Part shown: positions 1 through 10,642 of the stretch, one piece after another
Numbering within the stretch: the first letter of the stretch is position 1
Layout: every line of letters starts with the position of its first letter
Assembly (NCBI GenBank): GCA_029204225.1
Contig: CM055111.1
Span: 5,281,403 to 5,345,402 of the forward strand
Source: Diphasiastrum complanatum
Lineage: Eukaryota > Streptophyta > Lycopodiopsida > Lycopodiales > Lycopodiaceae
DNA: 64,000 nt
Direction of reading: 5' to 3'
Notes under the pieces: generated by a model
What the model was told of the DNA's origin: nothing
Databases searched by the model: none
What the model saw: only the letters and a program-made list of their open reading frames with translations
Position numbers and translations under genes: made by a program

Positions 1-929
1 CTATGTCATCATAAGTCTGAGCTAGTGTGATAGCAGTTTCCAATGTTTTAGGCTTTAGGCTTGCAAACCCCGAATGAATCCCCTTACCTGATTATAATCA
101 TCCAAGTCAGATAATTTCATGGTAGCATCCCGATAACTGGCAATATATTGGGTGAGAGGATGGTTTCCCATGCAACAGGTTTCCAATCTTCCCAATTTCT
201 ATCGGTTTCATTTTCAGGTAGGAAATTTTTCTTAAACATATCCTGAAAACTATCCCAAGTCTTTGGTTCTGAACCACTTTCCCGCAGACTTATCCACCAC
301 CTAAAGGCTTTTCCCATCAGGGAAATGCTCGCCTCTAAAGGCCGATCCTCATCAGGATTTCCTTTTAATCGAAAAGCATCATCATGCTTAACGAGAAAGG
401 CAACAACCGAATCTCAGTTACGATCTTTTTCTTCTCCACCAAAGGTGGGAAGGCGTAAATCTTTAGGTACTACCTTATGGGGTGATGGTGGGACAGATAA
501 ATTACTACCGTGGATAGCAGGATTCACTCGATACTGCGCTAAAACAGCTTGTTTTAAAGCATTAAGACTTGAAACATTATCACGCACTAGTCTTTCAAGT
601 CTGGAAAGCCTTTCATTAGTCTCTTGTTGGGTATTGGCTTGTTCCTCAACAGACTCTTCTAATTTTTTAAGATGATCATAAGTTTCTACTACCCACTGCC
701 TAAACTCAAAAATATTTAATGGTATTTCTTCATTGTCATCTCCCTTATTCATGTCCACATCCTGCATGTCATCATGCAAGGAGGAATTTTGAGAGGGTTC
801 TTGAGTAGGCGGTAAAAGAGGAACTGACTGGCTCTTTTCTACAGGAGAAGTTCCACGAGGCAAACTAGACATGACTATATCTTCAAGTTCGTCTACAGGA
901 GTATGACTCATGTCTACAAAATTAAGCAT
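1..929 (-). pseudogene. Ty3/gypsy gag fragment, broken
   Basis: Minus-strand reading from 929 gives an acidic N-terminal part with a coiled-coil-like stretch (residues ~60-115), then the start of the retrotransposon gag core (LPTFGGEEKDRN, followed after a stop by DDAFRLKGNPDEDRPLEAS and AFRWW). Gag forms the particle that packages the element RNA. One in-frame TGA stop lies at 414-416. The same frame resumes through AFRWWISLRESGSEPKTWDS, and a frameshift near 180-200 moves the core to another frame (YIASYRDATMKLSDLDDYNQ, then a stop). Gag runs off the left edge. The leader, primer site and LTR lie at higher coordinates, as expected for a minus-strand element. The family assignment is from gag-core similarity; an inactive copy is certain from the stop and frameshift. 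Confidence 0.8.
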
Positions 930-1814
930 GCGTAATAGAACAGAGATAACAGTGTTTAGTTGCCCAAAAATTGACTTACTAGCACATGCAAGGAGTGTAA
1001 AACTTCATGCACTGACATCCAAAACAAAAAACAAGAGAGAGAAAGCTTCTCTGGTTGGAAACGCAAGTGATTGGGACATGCAACGGTGATCTAGTAATTT
1101 CCGACTTTTTTCCGAATAAATCAGGAATTTTGGCCAAACTTCGGATGATCACCCAGATCGTTTCTGACCACCAATCGCTATGAGATTTGTTCCACTTGGA
1201 GCGCCCTTCTGTATGTTAGCTTTCCCAAGTCCAAGTTGAAAAATCTACCACCGTTTGAAATTGTAGTGTCTTCAACTTCAGAAGGTGAATTCTGGCCAGA
1301 AAATCAAGATTTTGAGTATCTGGAAAAGTACAACAGGTTTCAGGGTGAAATCTGTTGCATCCTTCAGCGAGTAGTGTGTAGACCTTATCCTCCAAATCTG
1401 ATCCAAAACGAACCACGTTTTGATTGAGAACTATCTGCTCCCAACAACCAAATCTAGCGCCCTCCAGAAATCAGAGTTTGTGGAATTCTGGTTTCTGATT
1501 TCTGATTTCCTTGAACACAGATGCTACTATGATTTGAACGCCCACCACTGGAGTTTCTCTCCCGTCCAAAATCGGATTGCCTACTGCCTCTCCCGACAAT
1601 GATAGAAAGCGATCGAGGAGAAGATTGCTGAGGGAGTAGAGTCGCTGGAGGAGAGAAAACGTTAAGGAAGCAATATCGCTGGAGGAGGCAAGTCGCTGAG
1701 GGAGCAGTGTCGCTGGAGGATGGAGTTCGCTGAGGGAGCAGTATCGCTGGAGGAAGGAGAGTAAGGAAAATGCGATGATCCCACCCACGGGCCAGGAACC
1801 ACGCTCTGATACCA
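930..1814 (-). other. gypsy leader with tRNA-iMet primer binding site
   Basis: Untranslated leader between LTR and gag. The minus strand at 1814-1803 reads TGGTATCAGAGC, complementary to the 3' end of plant initiator tRNA-Met, six bases from the LTR end. No other coding capacity is convincing here; the overlapping minus-strand frames at 1454-1828 are low-complexity translations of a short tandem repeat. Confidence 0.8.
1627..1761. repeat. 33-34 bp leader minisatellite, about four copies
   Basis: The phrase CGCTGAGGGAGCAGTATCGC with a GGAGGA tail recurs at about 1628, 1661, 1694 and 1728, with a few substitutions per copy. It sits directly downstream of the primer site of the minus-strand gypsy element. 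Confidence 0.8.
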
Positions 1815-1820
1815 ATATTA

Positions 1821-2241
1821 TGAATCAATGGAAGATCAACTCACACAAGGGAGGAATGACTCTGGATCTCCACCCACAATCCTGTACCTGGCTCTATATT
1901 CACAGGCCACCATATAGGACCAGCTTCCAGCCTTCAGGAGGCCATGCACTCCTCTCACATGCACAGCTGCCACTGTGCATGTGGATGTCCCTCATGCAAA
2001 CTGAGCATGTGGCACACAGGCCCTACCTAACTTGAGGGACCCACCCTTAGCATCTAAGGGTGCCCTACACTTAGTGGCACTCCCTATGAATATAGACCAA
2101 GCCCTCTAGATCCTAGTCCCTAAGGGTTACTATCCCGAACTACGGGGCTGAGTGTCACCCCGCTGGGACCTCCTAGGGTCTAACGAGTCACTAGTATCCC
2201 TGTGTTTGCCGATGGCCATAACAACTACAATCTCGGGGACA
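1821..2241 (-). mobile_element. 5' LTR of the minus-strand gypsy element
   Basis: A 421-bp segment that on the minus strand starts TGTCCCCGAGATTGTAG and ends CTTCCATTGATTCA, i.e. TG...CA ends, directly followed by the primer site. The sequence changes at 2242 into a LINE reading frame, which fixes the outer edge. A TATATTCATA stretch around 2086-2096 (minus) could be the promoter. The matching 3' LTR lies outside the window, so the ends rest on TG/CA and flank logic. Confidence 0.7.
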
Positions 2242-3690
2242 TTCTGATTGCCATCCTCCTCTATGCAGATATGTGGCTCTAGTCTACACGACCAGAGAGG
2301 GCCCCCAGAGACGGTCGAATAATCTTCATGCTTTCAGCATCAAATGGGATTTGAGGGTTAATGCTACGAAGACCAAGACTATGATCTTCAATACATCCAG
2401 GGCCTTCATGCTAAGACAGGAGCCTATCTTTGACGAACATACACTACACTTACTTAGGGATTCTTTACATTGGCCCTATATTTGGTATGAGACATGCAGC
2501 TACACCCAAACTCAGGAAGGGGCACGCCTCCCATTGTCCAGCTAGAGGTTTTGTTTCCGGAAGTTTATTCGGGATGCCCCGAGTAAGTGTCGGCTTTTTG
2601 ATACCATTGCTACCCCCACCGCATTATATGCAACAGAGGCATGGTGGTGTACAGGTCTCACTTCATTGAATTGGGCCAGTATCTCACGCTTGCATATCCT
2701 TATGCCCTCCGTCCCATATCAAATTATTCTAGCTGAATTTGCAAATCCACCTACACAGCTTGACACTATCTTCCAGCTTATCACTTATATCCAGAGGGTC
2801 AGGTCTTTTTCCATGGACGACCTGAGATACACATAGGTAGCACTCATCTCATCTCAACACCTTTATAGTCATGGCTATCAACTATCACGATTTTCTCACG
2901 CCTCCTGTTACTTGACACGCTTGGCATTTCTATCATGGACCTTCCATTAGGCACTCATGAACATTAGGCCTTTCCTATACCGAGAATACCTTAGTCAAGT
3001 ATGGCGGGGCTAGTTAGGGGTCAAACATGACTACTATCGGACTCATTTCTTGGAGTTTGATACAATGGGTTCCATGTTTTACCGAGCTACTTAGACTCAG
3101 CATTATCAGATGGTCTCAGATTCATGTTAGGCCAGCTCCGCGTCTCACCACATCAACTCGAGATTGAGACTGGACGCTTCTAAGGTATCCCATGGCAGGA
3201 GAGGATTTGTCAGCTATGTCCCCTATCGAAGATGGAGCTAGAGGATCATTTTTTATTCAAATGCTCAGTCTATTATGGGATCCAAGGGAGATATCACTAC
3301 CTATAACGAGATACATCTGTCACACTGAGATCTATTATAGCCTATGAGGATCCACGTTGTGTTGCACTCATGATCAGGGAGATGCTTATATTACAACGGG
3401 ATTTATGTCAACCTGCTCAGCCGAGTAACTCTAATGTTCAGCTCCAGATTACGTCCTTTCGTAGAAGATCTCGGACTGATCCAAACTCGAACGACAGTAG
3501 TGATGACGGTGACACTCCACGACATAGAGATCAGAGACGGCGTGCTACTCAGATTCATGTGGTTCACCAAGCCACAAGTCACACCATGAGGGGCCACACA
3601 TCTTGCAGCGACTTCATCGACGACGTCAACAACACATACCTCCGATAGCAGTAGTCCCCATTCCGGAATCCTAGTAAAATTAGGTCCGAA
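2242..3690 (+). pseudogene. LINE (non-LTR) reverse transcriptase relic, 3' part
   Basis: Starts inside the RT palm with LLYAD at 2259-2271, where one base is missing from the YADD catalytic codons, followed by VALVYTTREG, KWDLRVNATKTKTMIF and LRQEP. The order YADD, L.VN..KTK is typical of LINE reverse transcriptases. Further downstream, in several frames, come ALYATEAWW, PYQIILAEFANPP, a helix-rich region, and a C-terminal knuckle-like ERICQLCP...DHFLFKC (about 3200-3260), then YEDPRCVALMIREMLILQRD. Many stops and frameshifts. The 5' part is cut off by the gypsy LTR at 2241. Confidence 0.7.
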
Positions 3691-3711
3691 TCCTGCCATA
3701 GTTGCATCGAA

Positions 3712-3825
3712 CCGCAGTTCGAACCGTTCGAACCGGATTTTTTATAAATAAAAAAAAAAAACCCGAAAAAGCCAAAAAAAAAAACGTTTTGGAAAAAAAA
3801 AATTCGGTTTGAACCGTAATCCTGC
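3712..3825. repeat. imperfect inverted repeat with A/T-rich loop
   Basis: GTTCGAACCGGATTTTTT near 3725 is matched by the inverse AAAAATTCGGTTTGAACC near 3805-3822, around an A-rich core. Probably the 3' tail or target region of the LINE relic, or a small palindromic repeat. Confidence 0.45.
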
Positions 3826-4082
3826 ACTGCTAATGTAGATGGGGGTGGGGGTCACTTTAAAGCATGTCAAAAACTATTTCACTAAGCAAAAGCACATTAA
3901 CTCTCAATATTCATTATCAAGCACTTCTGAACAAGTAAGGTTTATAGAGTTCAATTGAATATGTAGGCCAAATAGCTATGATACAGTAACTGTGTTGGAT
4001 GTTTGAGGGTTTCCAGCAAAAAAAAAGAATGTACCAAAACCATTTCAGACTGCAGCAGGAGATACTGGAAGAGGATACTCGC

Positions 4083-5134
4083 CTGTTGAAGAGAATGTCA
4101 TTGACAAGGTAGATAATGTGCAGTTGTCGTTCCACGTCATCTGTTGCAAGCACACGGGTGCACATAGCCTCTGCCAGGGCAGGAGCAAACACGGATCTTT
4201 GCATGAACCATGTCTTTGCTCCCTTGATCGATTCTTTCGTACCAGAGAGATTATCCAAAACCCCTTGCAGCTCTGTTGCAACATCTCCAGGAAGAGGGCC
4301 TCTTAAGGCTCTTAATGGCTGGGAGATATGATCATCATATGCACCTTTTGAAGGTTTTTGTTCAAACAAGGGTGGCGGTGGTGGGGCGGGTGTTTGCTGC
4401 TCATACAAAGTAGAAAATGTCCCGGTGGGGGGGATGGGTACTGAAGCTAAACCAGGATTAAGTGGTGGATTAAGAGAAGCTAAAGAAGGATTCAGGGATG
4501 GAAGAGCGGCCGGGTGAAGGGGGGCATTAAGCTGGGAAAGTGCTGGGTTTATAGGAGAGTTGAAAGTCCCGAGATGCGTATTGATGGTTACCCACAGCTT
4601 ATACCTGTAATAGTTATGTCCTTCAGCTCCAAACAGAAAAGCATAGGCTGGGTTGTCTTTCTGTTTTTCTTTCATCAGAGCTTCAAACTGCGGCCCGTTC
4701 TTGGCAGCATATTCCACAAGCTTGTCGATCCTTTTCTGCAATTCAGTGTCTGAGGGGGGAGGCGCAGGCATTGGAGGTGCCTCCCAAGGGTTGAAAAACC
4801 CTAACCCTTGCGGTGCTGGGAGGGGAGCTTGCAAGGGGGCACCTCCCGACGAGGGCACCATGAAGGGGTAAGGAGGAGGAGCATGGAAACCAAATCCGAA
4901 GGGGGGAGCAGCAGGAGCAGCAGGAGCGGGAGGCGGAACTGGGCCGCCGAACTGCTGGAGTCCCATCTGGCCACTGCCACCACCAGGAAATTGCTGCTGA
5001 TTGGCAGCAGTCTGAACATGATTGCCCTGCTGTGCGAATTGCTGCTGCATTCCGGGGGCCACGACTGGATGCTGCTGGCCGAAGGGATGATGATGCTGGT
5101 GATGAGCGAAGGGGGGCTGCCCCGGCCGATCCAT
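4083..5134 (-). CDS. CHERP: CHERP-like SURP/CID splicing-factor protein, first coding exon
   Basis: Starts at the ATG at 5134 and codes 350 residues plus two bases before a splice donor. Residues 1-127 are rich in Pro, Gln, His and Gly. Residues ~128-181 (ELQKRIDKLVEYAAKNGPQF, NPAYAFLF, YYRYKLW) form a SURP/SWAP domain, an RNA-processing module that binds SF1-like splicing partners. A proline-rich linker follows, and from ~283 a CID domain begins (LQGVLDNLSGTKESIKGAK through IYLVNDILFN), which binds RNA polymerase II tails in this family. SURP followed by CID is the CHERP arrangement, a U2 snRNP-associated nuclear factor. The exon ends in phase 2 at a GC donor (CAG|GCGAGT at 4083/4082); reading on meets a stop at 3917. 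Remaining exons must lie beyond the left edge, or the gene is truncated. Confidence 0.8.
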
Positions 5135-5457
5135 AGCTGCCGCCTTTATCTTCTTCCTTCCTTTCTTCTTCTTCTGTAAAACCTAATAGCAAAATGGCAG
5201 AGTAGAAGAACGTAATAAGCGACGATCAAAGCAAACGCGTTCCCTCCTCCTCATATGAATCATCCATCCATGCAAAAGCGATGGCGCATCACAAGCTTTC
5301 AAATCTATATATATAAAGATATATATTTGAGAGAGAGAAAATGAAAGGGTTTGTCATGTACTCATGGGATCGTAATTGTCATTTGGGCTCACAGTAAACA
5401 GGTGGCAGATTTTTATTGGATTAGATCATAGAAGTTTAAACCCATAATCGTTGGGCC
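5135..5457 (-). promoter_or_regulatory. 5' flank of the CHERP-like gene
   Basis: Noncoding sequence upstream of the ATG, with a short pyrimidine-rich stretch just before it (5145-5175 read on minus as GA-rich) and an ATATATATA run near 5310-5330. No defined promoter element can be assigned. Confidence 0.35.
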
Positions 5458-5710
5458 CTTTCAATTGAAAGTCTCAAACTTCAATTACGACACATAGTAG
5501 GCTTAAGCAGGCCTGCTACCATGTAGCATGCAGTCTTCAATGCATCGAGCCGCCCTCCATATTCGTTTCCTTTCAATTGAAAGGCCCAAATTTCAAATAC
5601 GACAGGTAGTAGGCTTGAGCAGGCCTGCCTGCTACCATGTAGCATGCAGTCTTCAATGCATCGAGCCACCCTCCATATTCGTTTCGACAGGTAGCAGGCT
5701 TGAGCATACC
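5458..5710. repeat. 112-116 bp tandem repeat, two copies plus a partial third
   Basis: Unit 1 (5458-5569) and unit 2 (5570-5685) both begin CTTTCAATTGAAAG and share CATGTAGCATGCAGTCTTCA and the GCATCGAGCC...CTCCATATTCG core. Unit 2 has a 4-bp internal duplication. A 25-bp start of a third copy follows to 5710. Translated frames here are shadows of the repeat. Confidence 0.85.
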
Positions 5711-7298
5711 TAGTCCGTATACAATTGAACTTAATTAGGGAGAACAACCCAAATATAGCACAATACCCTTCACCACATGTGGAAAGATGGGAGCATTTTT
5801 AAGAAGCACTTTAACGATACACAAGCTGATACACAACAAACATCTGACAACATGTGAGACAATGGGGGCATTTTAATGGCACGATAGATATTACACTCCA
5901 CTAGTTCAATCTTGCCATGTGTTATGCGTGGCAAATTCTGGACGTTTTTGATGAAATCGAAGGGTACGGAGCTTCAACTCATCCATGTCATTAAGCTACC
6001 AAAGAGGGACAGAGACAGGACTTAATGGTAGGATATATGTTACACTAGCCTGCTTGATTTTTTGCCACTAGCTATGTTTACTGCTTCAACTATTTCCAAC
6101 GGTTAATCACTCGAACATGGCAAAATTTGGATGGTTACGACAAGATCCAATGCTGACAAACTTTAAATTGTTGTGTGCCATTAAGTTCCAATAATAAAAG
6201 AGGCATATAACTATTATCAAAGGTTCAAAATATGTCCATCATATATTTACAACATGGAGGACTATTCTGGGTCCTTTGTGACACATGAGAGTCATAAGTG
6301 CGTGTGTTTGCATCTTATGGCAATCTTCTCCAAGAATGTTTATAACAATCTACAAGCATATTCTCTTCACTATATTTACACAAGGTTGCCCACCATCTTT
6401 TGCTCTTATTGCCATGCTATGTTGGCCTTCTTACCTACCTTGTATTCCATTCATCAGAAATCAAGATCCACCTAGACTATCATCCAAAAACAATGTGCAT
6501 CCAATATCTAAGAAAGTGTTACCTATTTTGTCTATTTGCCCTAAGATCTCTCTCACGATGATGCCACAAAGAGAATGCTTAATAATATTATATTTCATAA
6601 AACATTATCACCTCGATAAAAGCATAGTGGAGCTAAACTTCAAGCTCCTAGAAACCGAAGCTTTCTCACTTGAGATTTGTTGTCAACACTTCGATTGGCA
6701 GGTCATGCACATGATAACTCATGGTAGTTGGTGGTACACATTTGGAGCACTAAGCATTAAGAAATTTGATGGTTTATGTGGGATAACATGTGAAAATTTG
6801 ATTGTACCTTTGTTTGTAGATGTTTTTCAAAGGATTTGAGCACTATAAAGTGCTAGCTAGGGGTTTGGGAATGAAAAAATCACAGCGCTTAGATAATGAC
6901 TTCTCTGCCATGTGTGAACTTGACTTTTAATGAATGGCTTAGTGACAACGTGTTACAAAATCAAATTTGGTTAAAGATACTCAAACTTCAGGACCTTCGA
7001 AATGACATCAAAATTATGTCATTTGAGGATGCTTTGCCATTTCTAGCTTACGTAGCTTGTTGTGCAAAGATCTTAGCCAAATCATTTGAGATTTTAGATC
7101 CACTTAGAATCTGTATTTTCACATGGTATCAGAGCTGGTTGGCCACTAATTTTAGTAAGAGTTTCATTTATGGTGATTTTTGGATGTTTGATCAAGTTCT
7201 AGCATGATTATGCATTGCATTGTTGATCAAATCTTATTAACCTTTGTTTTGTGAGTTGAACTTGTGGATCAAAAGCATATTTTGTCAAGAATCAGATA
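5711..7298. other. unassigned region, no supported gene
   Basis: Contains an open frame at 6285-6839 (+, 184 codons, many Cys/His/Ile) that I do not recognise and that shows no compositional or motif support for being a gene. At 7124-7135 (+) is TGGTATCAGAGC, identical to an initiator-tRNA primer site, which suggests a plus-strand LTR ending near 7123, but neither LTR edges nor gag are visible. Confidence 0.4.
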
Positions 7299-7533
7299 TG
7301 CAACATCAAGCATTTTCCATAAGCAATCACCAAGTAAGGAGGCAGAAGAAGAACACGCAATATCACTCAATCACACTAACTTCATACTGAATATAAAATG
7401 TACATATAAAACTTGAACCCTGATAGAGAGAGGAAAAACTTAGGAGCAGACTACTAGACTAGCCTACGGCTAGTTATAGCTGGTAATAGCTGTCAATAAT
7501 AAAGTACATCGAGAGTAACTAAGAAGTGTAACA
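7299..7533 (-). mobile_element. 3' LTR of the minus-strand copia element
   Basis: On the minus strand a TGTTACACTTC start lies just after the pol stop, and a purine-rich GAGGGAGAG stretch near 7556-7566 is a plausible polypurine tract. The other end reads CTTGATGTTGCA. The size (235 bp) is typical of copia LTRs. No partner LTR exists in the window, so the inner end is tentative. Confidence 0.5.
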
Positions 7534-7553
7534 ATGAAGTTTATCATTGATTT

Positions 7554-9460
7554 CTACTCTCCCTCAATGATAAAATCACATTCTTCTATGCCTAAGCGAC
7601 TACAAAGGTTCTCAAATTTACATTTACCTAAAGACTTAGTAACAGCCACTTGATCTTCATATTTACAAAAAACTAGATCAATGGCGCCATCAATAATTTT
7701 CTCTCGAACAAAGTGATGATGTATCTCGATGTGTTTTGTTCGAGCATGTAGAATTGGGTTTCTGGCAAGATGGATACAACTTTTGTTGTTGCAATATGCA
7801 GTTGTAACATCCACCTGTGATTATCCCAAATCAGTAAGTAGTCTTCATAGCCATATTACCTCTTGTGTAGCATTGCTAAGTGCACGATACTCAGCTTCCG
7901 TCAAAGATAAGGCTACTATAGGTTGCTTCTTGCTGCTCCAAGAAATAGCAACTGTACCATAGCTAAATGTATGAGCACTGATAGATCGTCTATCATCAAT
8001 ATTTTCTGCCCAATCATCATCTGTATAACCTACCAGCATTAGGGCTTCAGACTGATCATACTTCAAGCCAAAATTTAACGTGCCTTGAACATATCTCAAA
8101 ATACGTTTAGCAGCTTTCCAATGAGTCTGACTAGGTTCTTCCATAAAGTGACTTACCACAGCAACAACATAAGCAATGTCAAGACGTGTGTGTGTCAAAT
8201 AGACTAAACTACCCACTATCTGCCTATATAAGTATGCATCAACTTTCTTGGCTCCATCAAATGTAGAAAGTTTGGTATTGGCCTCCATTGGAGTACTTAG
8301 TGACTTGCAATCCTGCATATTAAAGTTATACAATAGATTTCATGCATACTTGCTTTGCGTAAGAATAACATTGTCTTCCTTTTGCCAAACTTCAATACCA
8401 AGACAATAATGCATCAACCCTAAATCGCTCATGTCAAAGGTATTGGAAAGGTATGATTTGATTTCATCAATTAAGCCCATATTACTTCCTGTAATAATCA
8501 AATCATCGACATAGTGAAGAATAAACACTATATCTGAGTTTTGCCTAAGAATGTAAAGATTAGGATCAACATCACTCTTTATCATTCCCCTTCGCTTGAA
8601 GTGTTCATCAATGCAAGAGTACCATGCCCGTGGTGCTTGCTTCAATCCATATATGGCTTTGTTGAGTTTACAAACCAAATGATCTCTCTCTGGCTCAACA
8701 AACCCTTGAGGTTGCTCTAAATATACTTCTTCATTCAATACTCCATTAAGAAAAATAGATTTGACGTCCATTTGCTGGATTTTTCAACCATAGAAAGCAA
8801 AAATTGCAATGATAGAACAAATAGTTACCATTTTGGCTACAGGTGCAAAGGTCTCCTCAAAGTCTATACCTTCCTACTGCTCACAACCTCTTGCAACTAG
8901 TCGTGTCTTGTACTTGTTGAGCTGCCCATCCGCTCCATACTTTGTCTTGTAGATCCACTTACATGTGATAGGCGTCTTACCATCAGGTAACTCAACCAAG
9001 TCCCACGTTTTGTTCTTCGATATAGCCTCCATTTATGTTTCCATAGCTGCACGCCACTCCTTGTGTTCCTTTGCTTCATTGAAAGTTTTAGGTTCTTGAG
9101 CCGTTAAGATGGATCCCATTAGGGCTAGATTCATCTCTAGTCGAGCTGGAGGTTTTCGATTTTTGGTTGATCTCCTAAGCTCTCACTGCTCACTTGATTC
9201 GGGAGTATCTCCCTTATTAGCATCACTTGTTACTGACAAGTACCACTTAGGCACTCTCCTAGGAATCTCATTATTAAACTTGTCTTTTTCCATTGGCTCT
9301 TCCATATTGACACCAACTTCTTTCTTCCCCTGTACTTTGGCTTTATCATCAAAGGAATCAATTGTCAATTTTATTTGGTCATTTTGACCCATCTCATCAA
9401 AAGTAGCATCTCTGGAAATCACGATCTTTTGTGCATCTGTGTCATACATCTTGTATGCCT
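7554..9460 (-). pseudogene. Ty1/copia pol: integrase C-end, reverse transcriptase, RNase H
   Basis: Reading down the minus strand: an integrase C-terminal segment (YDTDAQKIVISRDATFDE, 9390-9450), a linker, then the copia RT core (SIFLNGVLNEEVYLEQPQGF; KLNKAIYGLKQAPRAW; FILHYVDDLIITGSN at ~8480-8540 with the YVDD catalytic motif intact; DLGLMHYCLGIEV), a separate frame with TPMEANTKL and YLTHTRLDIAYVV, and RNase H (VGYTDDDWAENIDDRRS, SLTEAEYRAL, NNKSCIHLARNP, RTKHIEIHHHFVRE). In-frame stops occur around 7842, 8337 and 8775. The fragment ends at ~9460, where copia sequence in the opposite orientation begins. Confidence 0.85.
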
Positions 9461-10100
9461 TGCAATTAAAGCTTCATGGTGCATCCTTGCAGGGTGGAGG
9501 TGAAGAGGCTTTTTTCACAAAAGGCAAGTTCAAAGGCAAAGGTAAAGGCAAAGGGAAATGGTCCGAAGGTGGTAACTTGGATCATGATGATCACTCTTCC
9601 TCTTGTCTTCTACTTCTTTTTGAAAGAAAAATAAGTCAAAGTTCAAGTGCTTTTATCGTGGGATTGAAGGTCATTTAGTTAATGAATGTCATAAGAAGAA
9701 AAGAGAACAACGTGAGAGGCAAGAAAATCTAGCAATAGATGAAGAAGAGCATAGCATTTGTGAATCTCTTGTTATGACTTCAAGTTTGCTTGCAAATATA
9801 GATGGGAATGATCCTTGGTGGATTGATAGTGGAGCCTCATCTCACATGACAAGACATAAGGAATATTTTTCATCCTTATTATCTTATGAGGGAGAAAGAA
9901 ACATCATCTATACTGCAAATGATGGTCAATGTGACATCAAAGGCATAGGCACAATTCCTATTTCTCTTTCAACAAATAGGAAAGTAAATCTTGAAAATGT
10001 ATTGTACTTTTTTTCAGTCACTAAGAACTTGCTTAGTGTTAATCAAATGATTGACAAGGGGCTTGATGTTGAGTTCATTGGAGATACTTGTTTGATAAGC
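9461..10100 (+). pseudogene. Ty1/copia gag end and protease fragment, opposite orientation
   Basis: Plus-strand frames give a Lys/Gly-rich gag tail (KGKFKGKGKGKGKW), a zinc knuckle in which the second Cys is lost (CFYRGIEGHLVNEC), then the protease region at 9774-10090: WWIDSGASSHMT with the catalytic DSG, ITGIG-like CDIKGIGTIPIS, LENVLYF and KNLLSVNQMIDKGLDVEF. Frameshifts separate knuckle and protease. It abuts the minus-strand pol at 9460 and an LTR at 10101, so both edges are breakpoints. Confidence 0.8.
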
Positions 10101-10629
10101 TGTACACACGTTTGAGTGTACAGCTTCCCACAGTCTGAGTACTATACACCGAAACGCATTCACCTCTATAATGATTACAAATGACAAGTACTCAAAGAAT
10201 TACAAATATAGAAAGCAATCGCACCAATATGAGAGGAAAATCATGAAATTGCTTGATTGGTTTTGATGAGAGGTCATCACCTATATATGCATGATCCATC
10301 ATGAGTTTGAGCTAGCATGAGCAGCCATAAACCTATCCCTAATGCTAATTTAGTTGGATCTTGCATCCCTATCAAGTTAGGGTTGGAATCATGGAGATCC
10401 CTCAACAATGTAAAAGTTACCAAAAATAGCTTCTACTTTTTCTCTCTTGTATGTAAGCATGATTTGTACTCATCCAAAGGTTCTATCACTTAGGCCAACT
10501 TGAGAACATCCTTATGAATGGAATCCAGCTATGCTATTTGGCACGTGTGACATGCCACATCATGACCATCTAACTATATACAAGTCATATGACCAAAACT
10601 AGTCAAGCTAGAATTGTGCATTTTTCACA
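10101..10629 (-). mobile_element. probable 3' LTR of a minus-strand copia element
   Basis: TG...CA-bounded 529-bp segment. On the minus strand it starts TGTGAAAAATGCAC, directly after a purine tract (GTGAGGAGAG) that follows the RNase H stop at 10643, and it ends CTCAAACGTGTGTACA. The plus-strand copia fragment stops exactly at its outer edge. No identical partner is seen; the LTR at 13387-14091 is a different sequence. Confidence 0.55.
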
Positions 10630-10642
10630 CTCTCCTCACTAT

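Noticed and set aside
4743-5192. Alternative minus-strand frame of 149 codons starting at 5192
   Set aside because: Shadow of the CHERP-like exon in another frame; Ser/Arg-rich because of the underlying Pro/Gln codons.
6285-6839. 184-codon open frame
   Set aside because: No recognised motif, unusual Cys/Ile/His composition, no splice or promoter context; could be chance in AT-rich DNA or a transposon remnant.
7124-7135. Plus-strand retroelement primer site
   Set aside because: Exact 12-base match, but no LTR end, gag or partner was found; mentioned only within the spacer.
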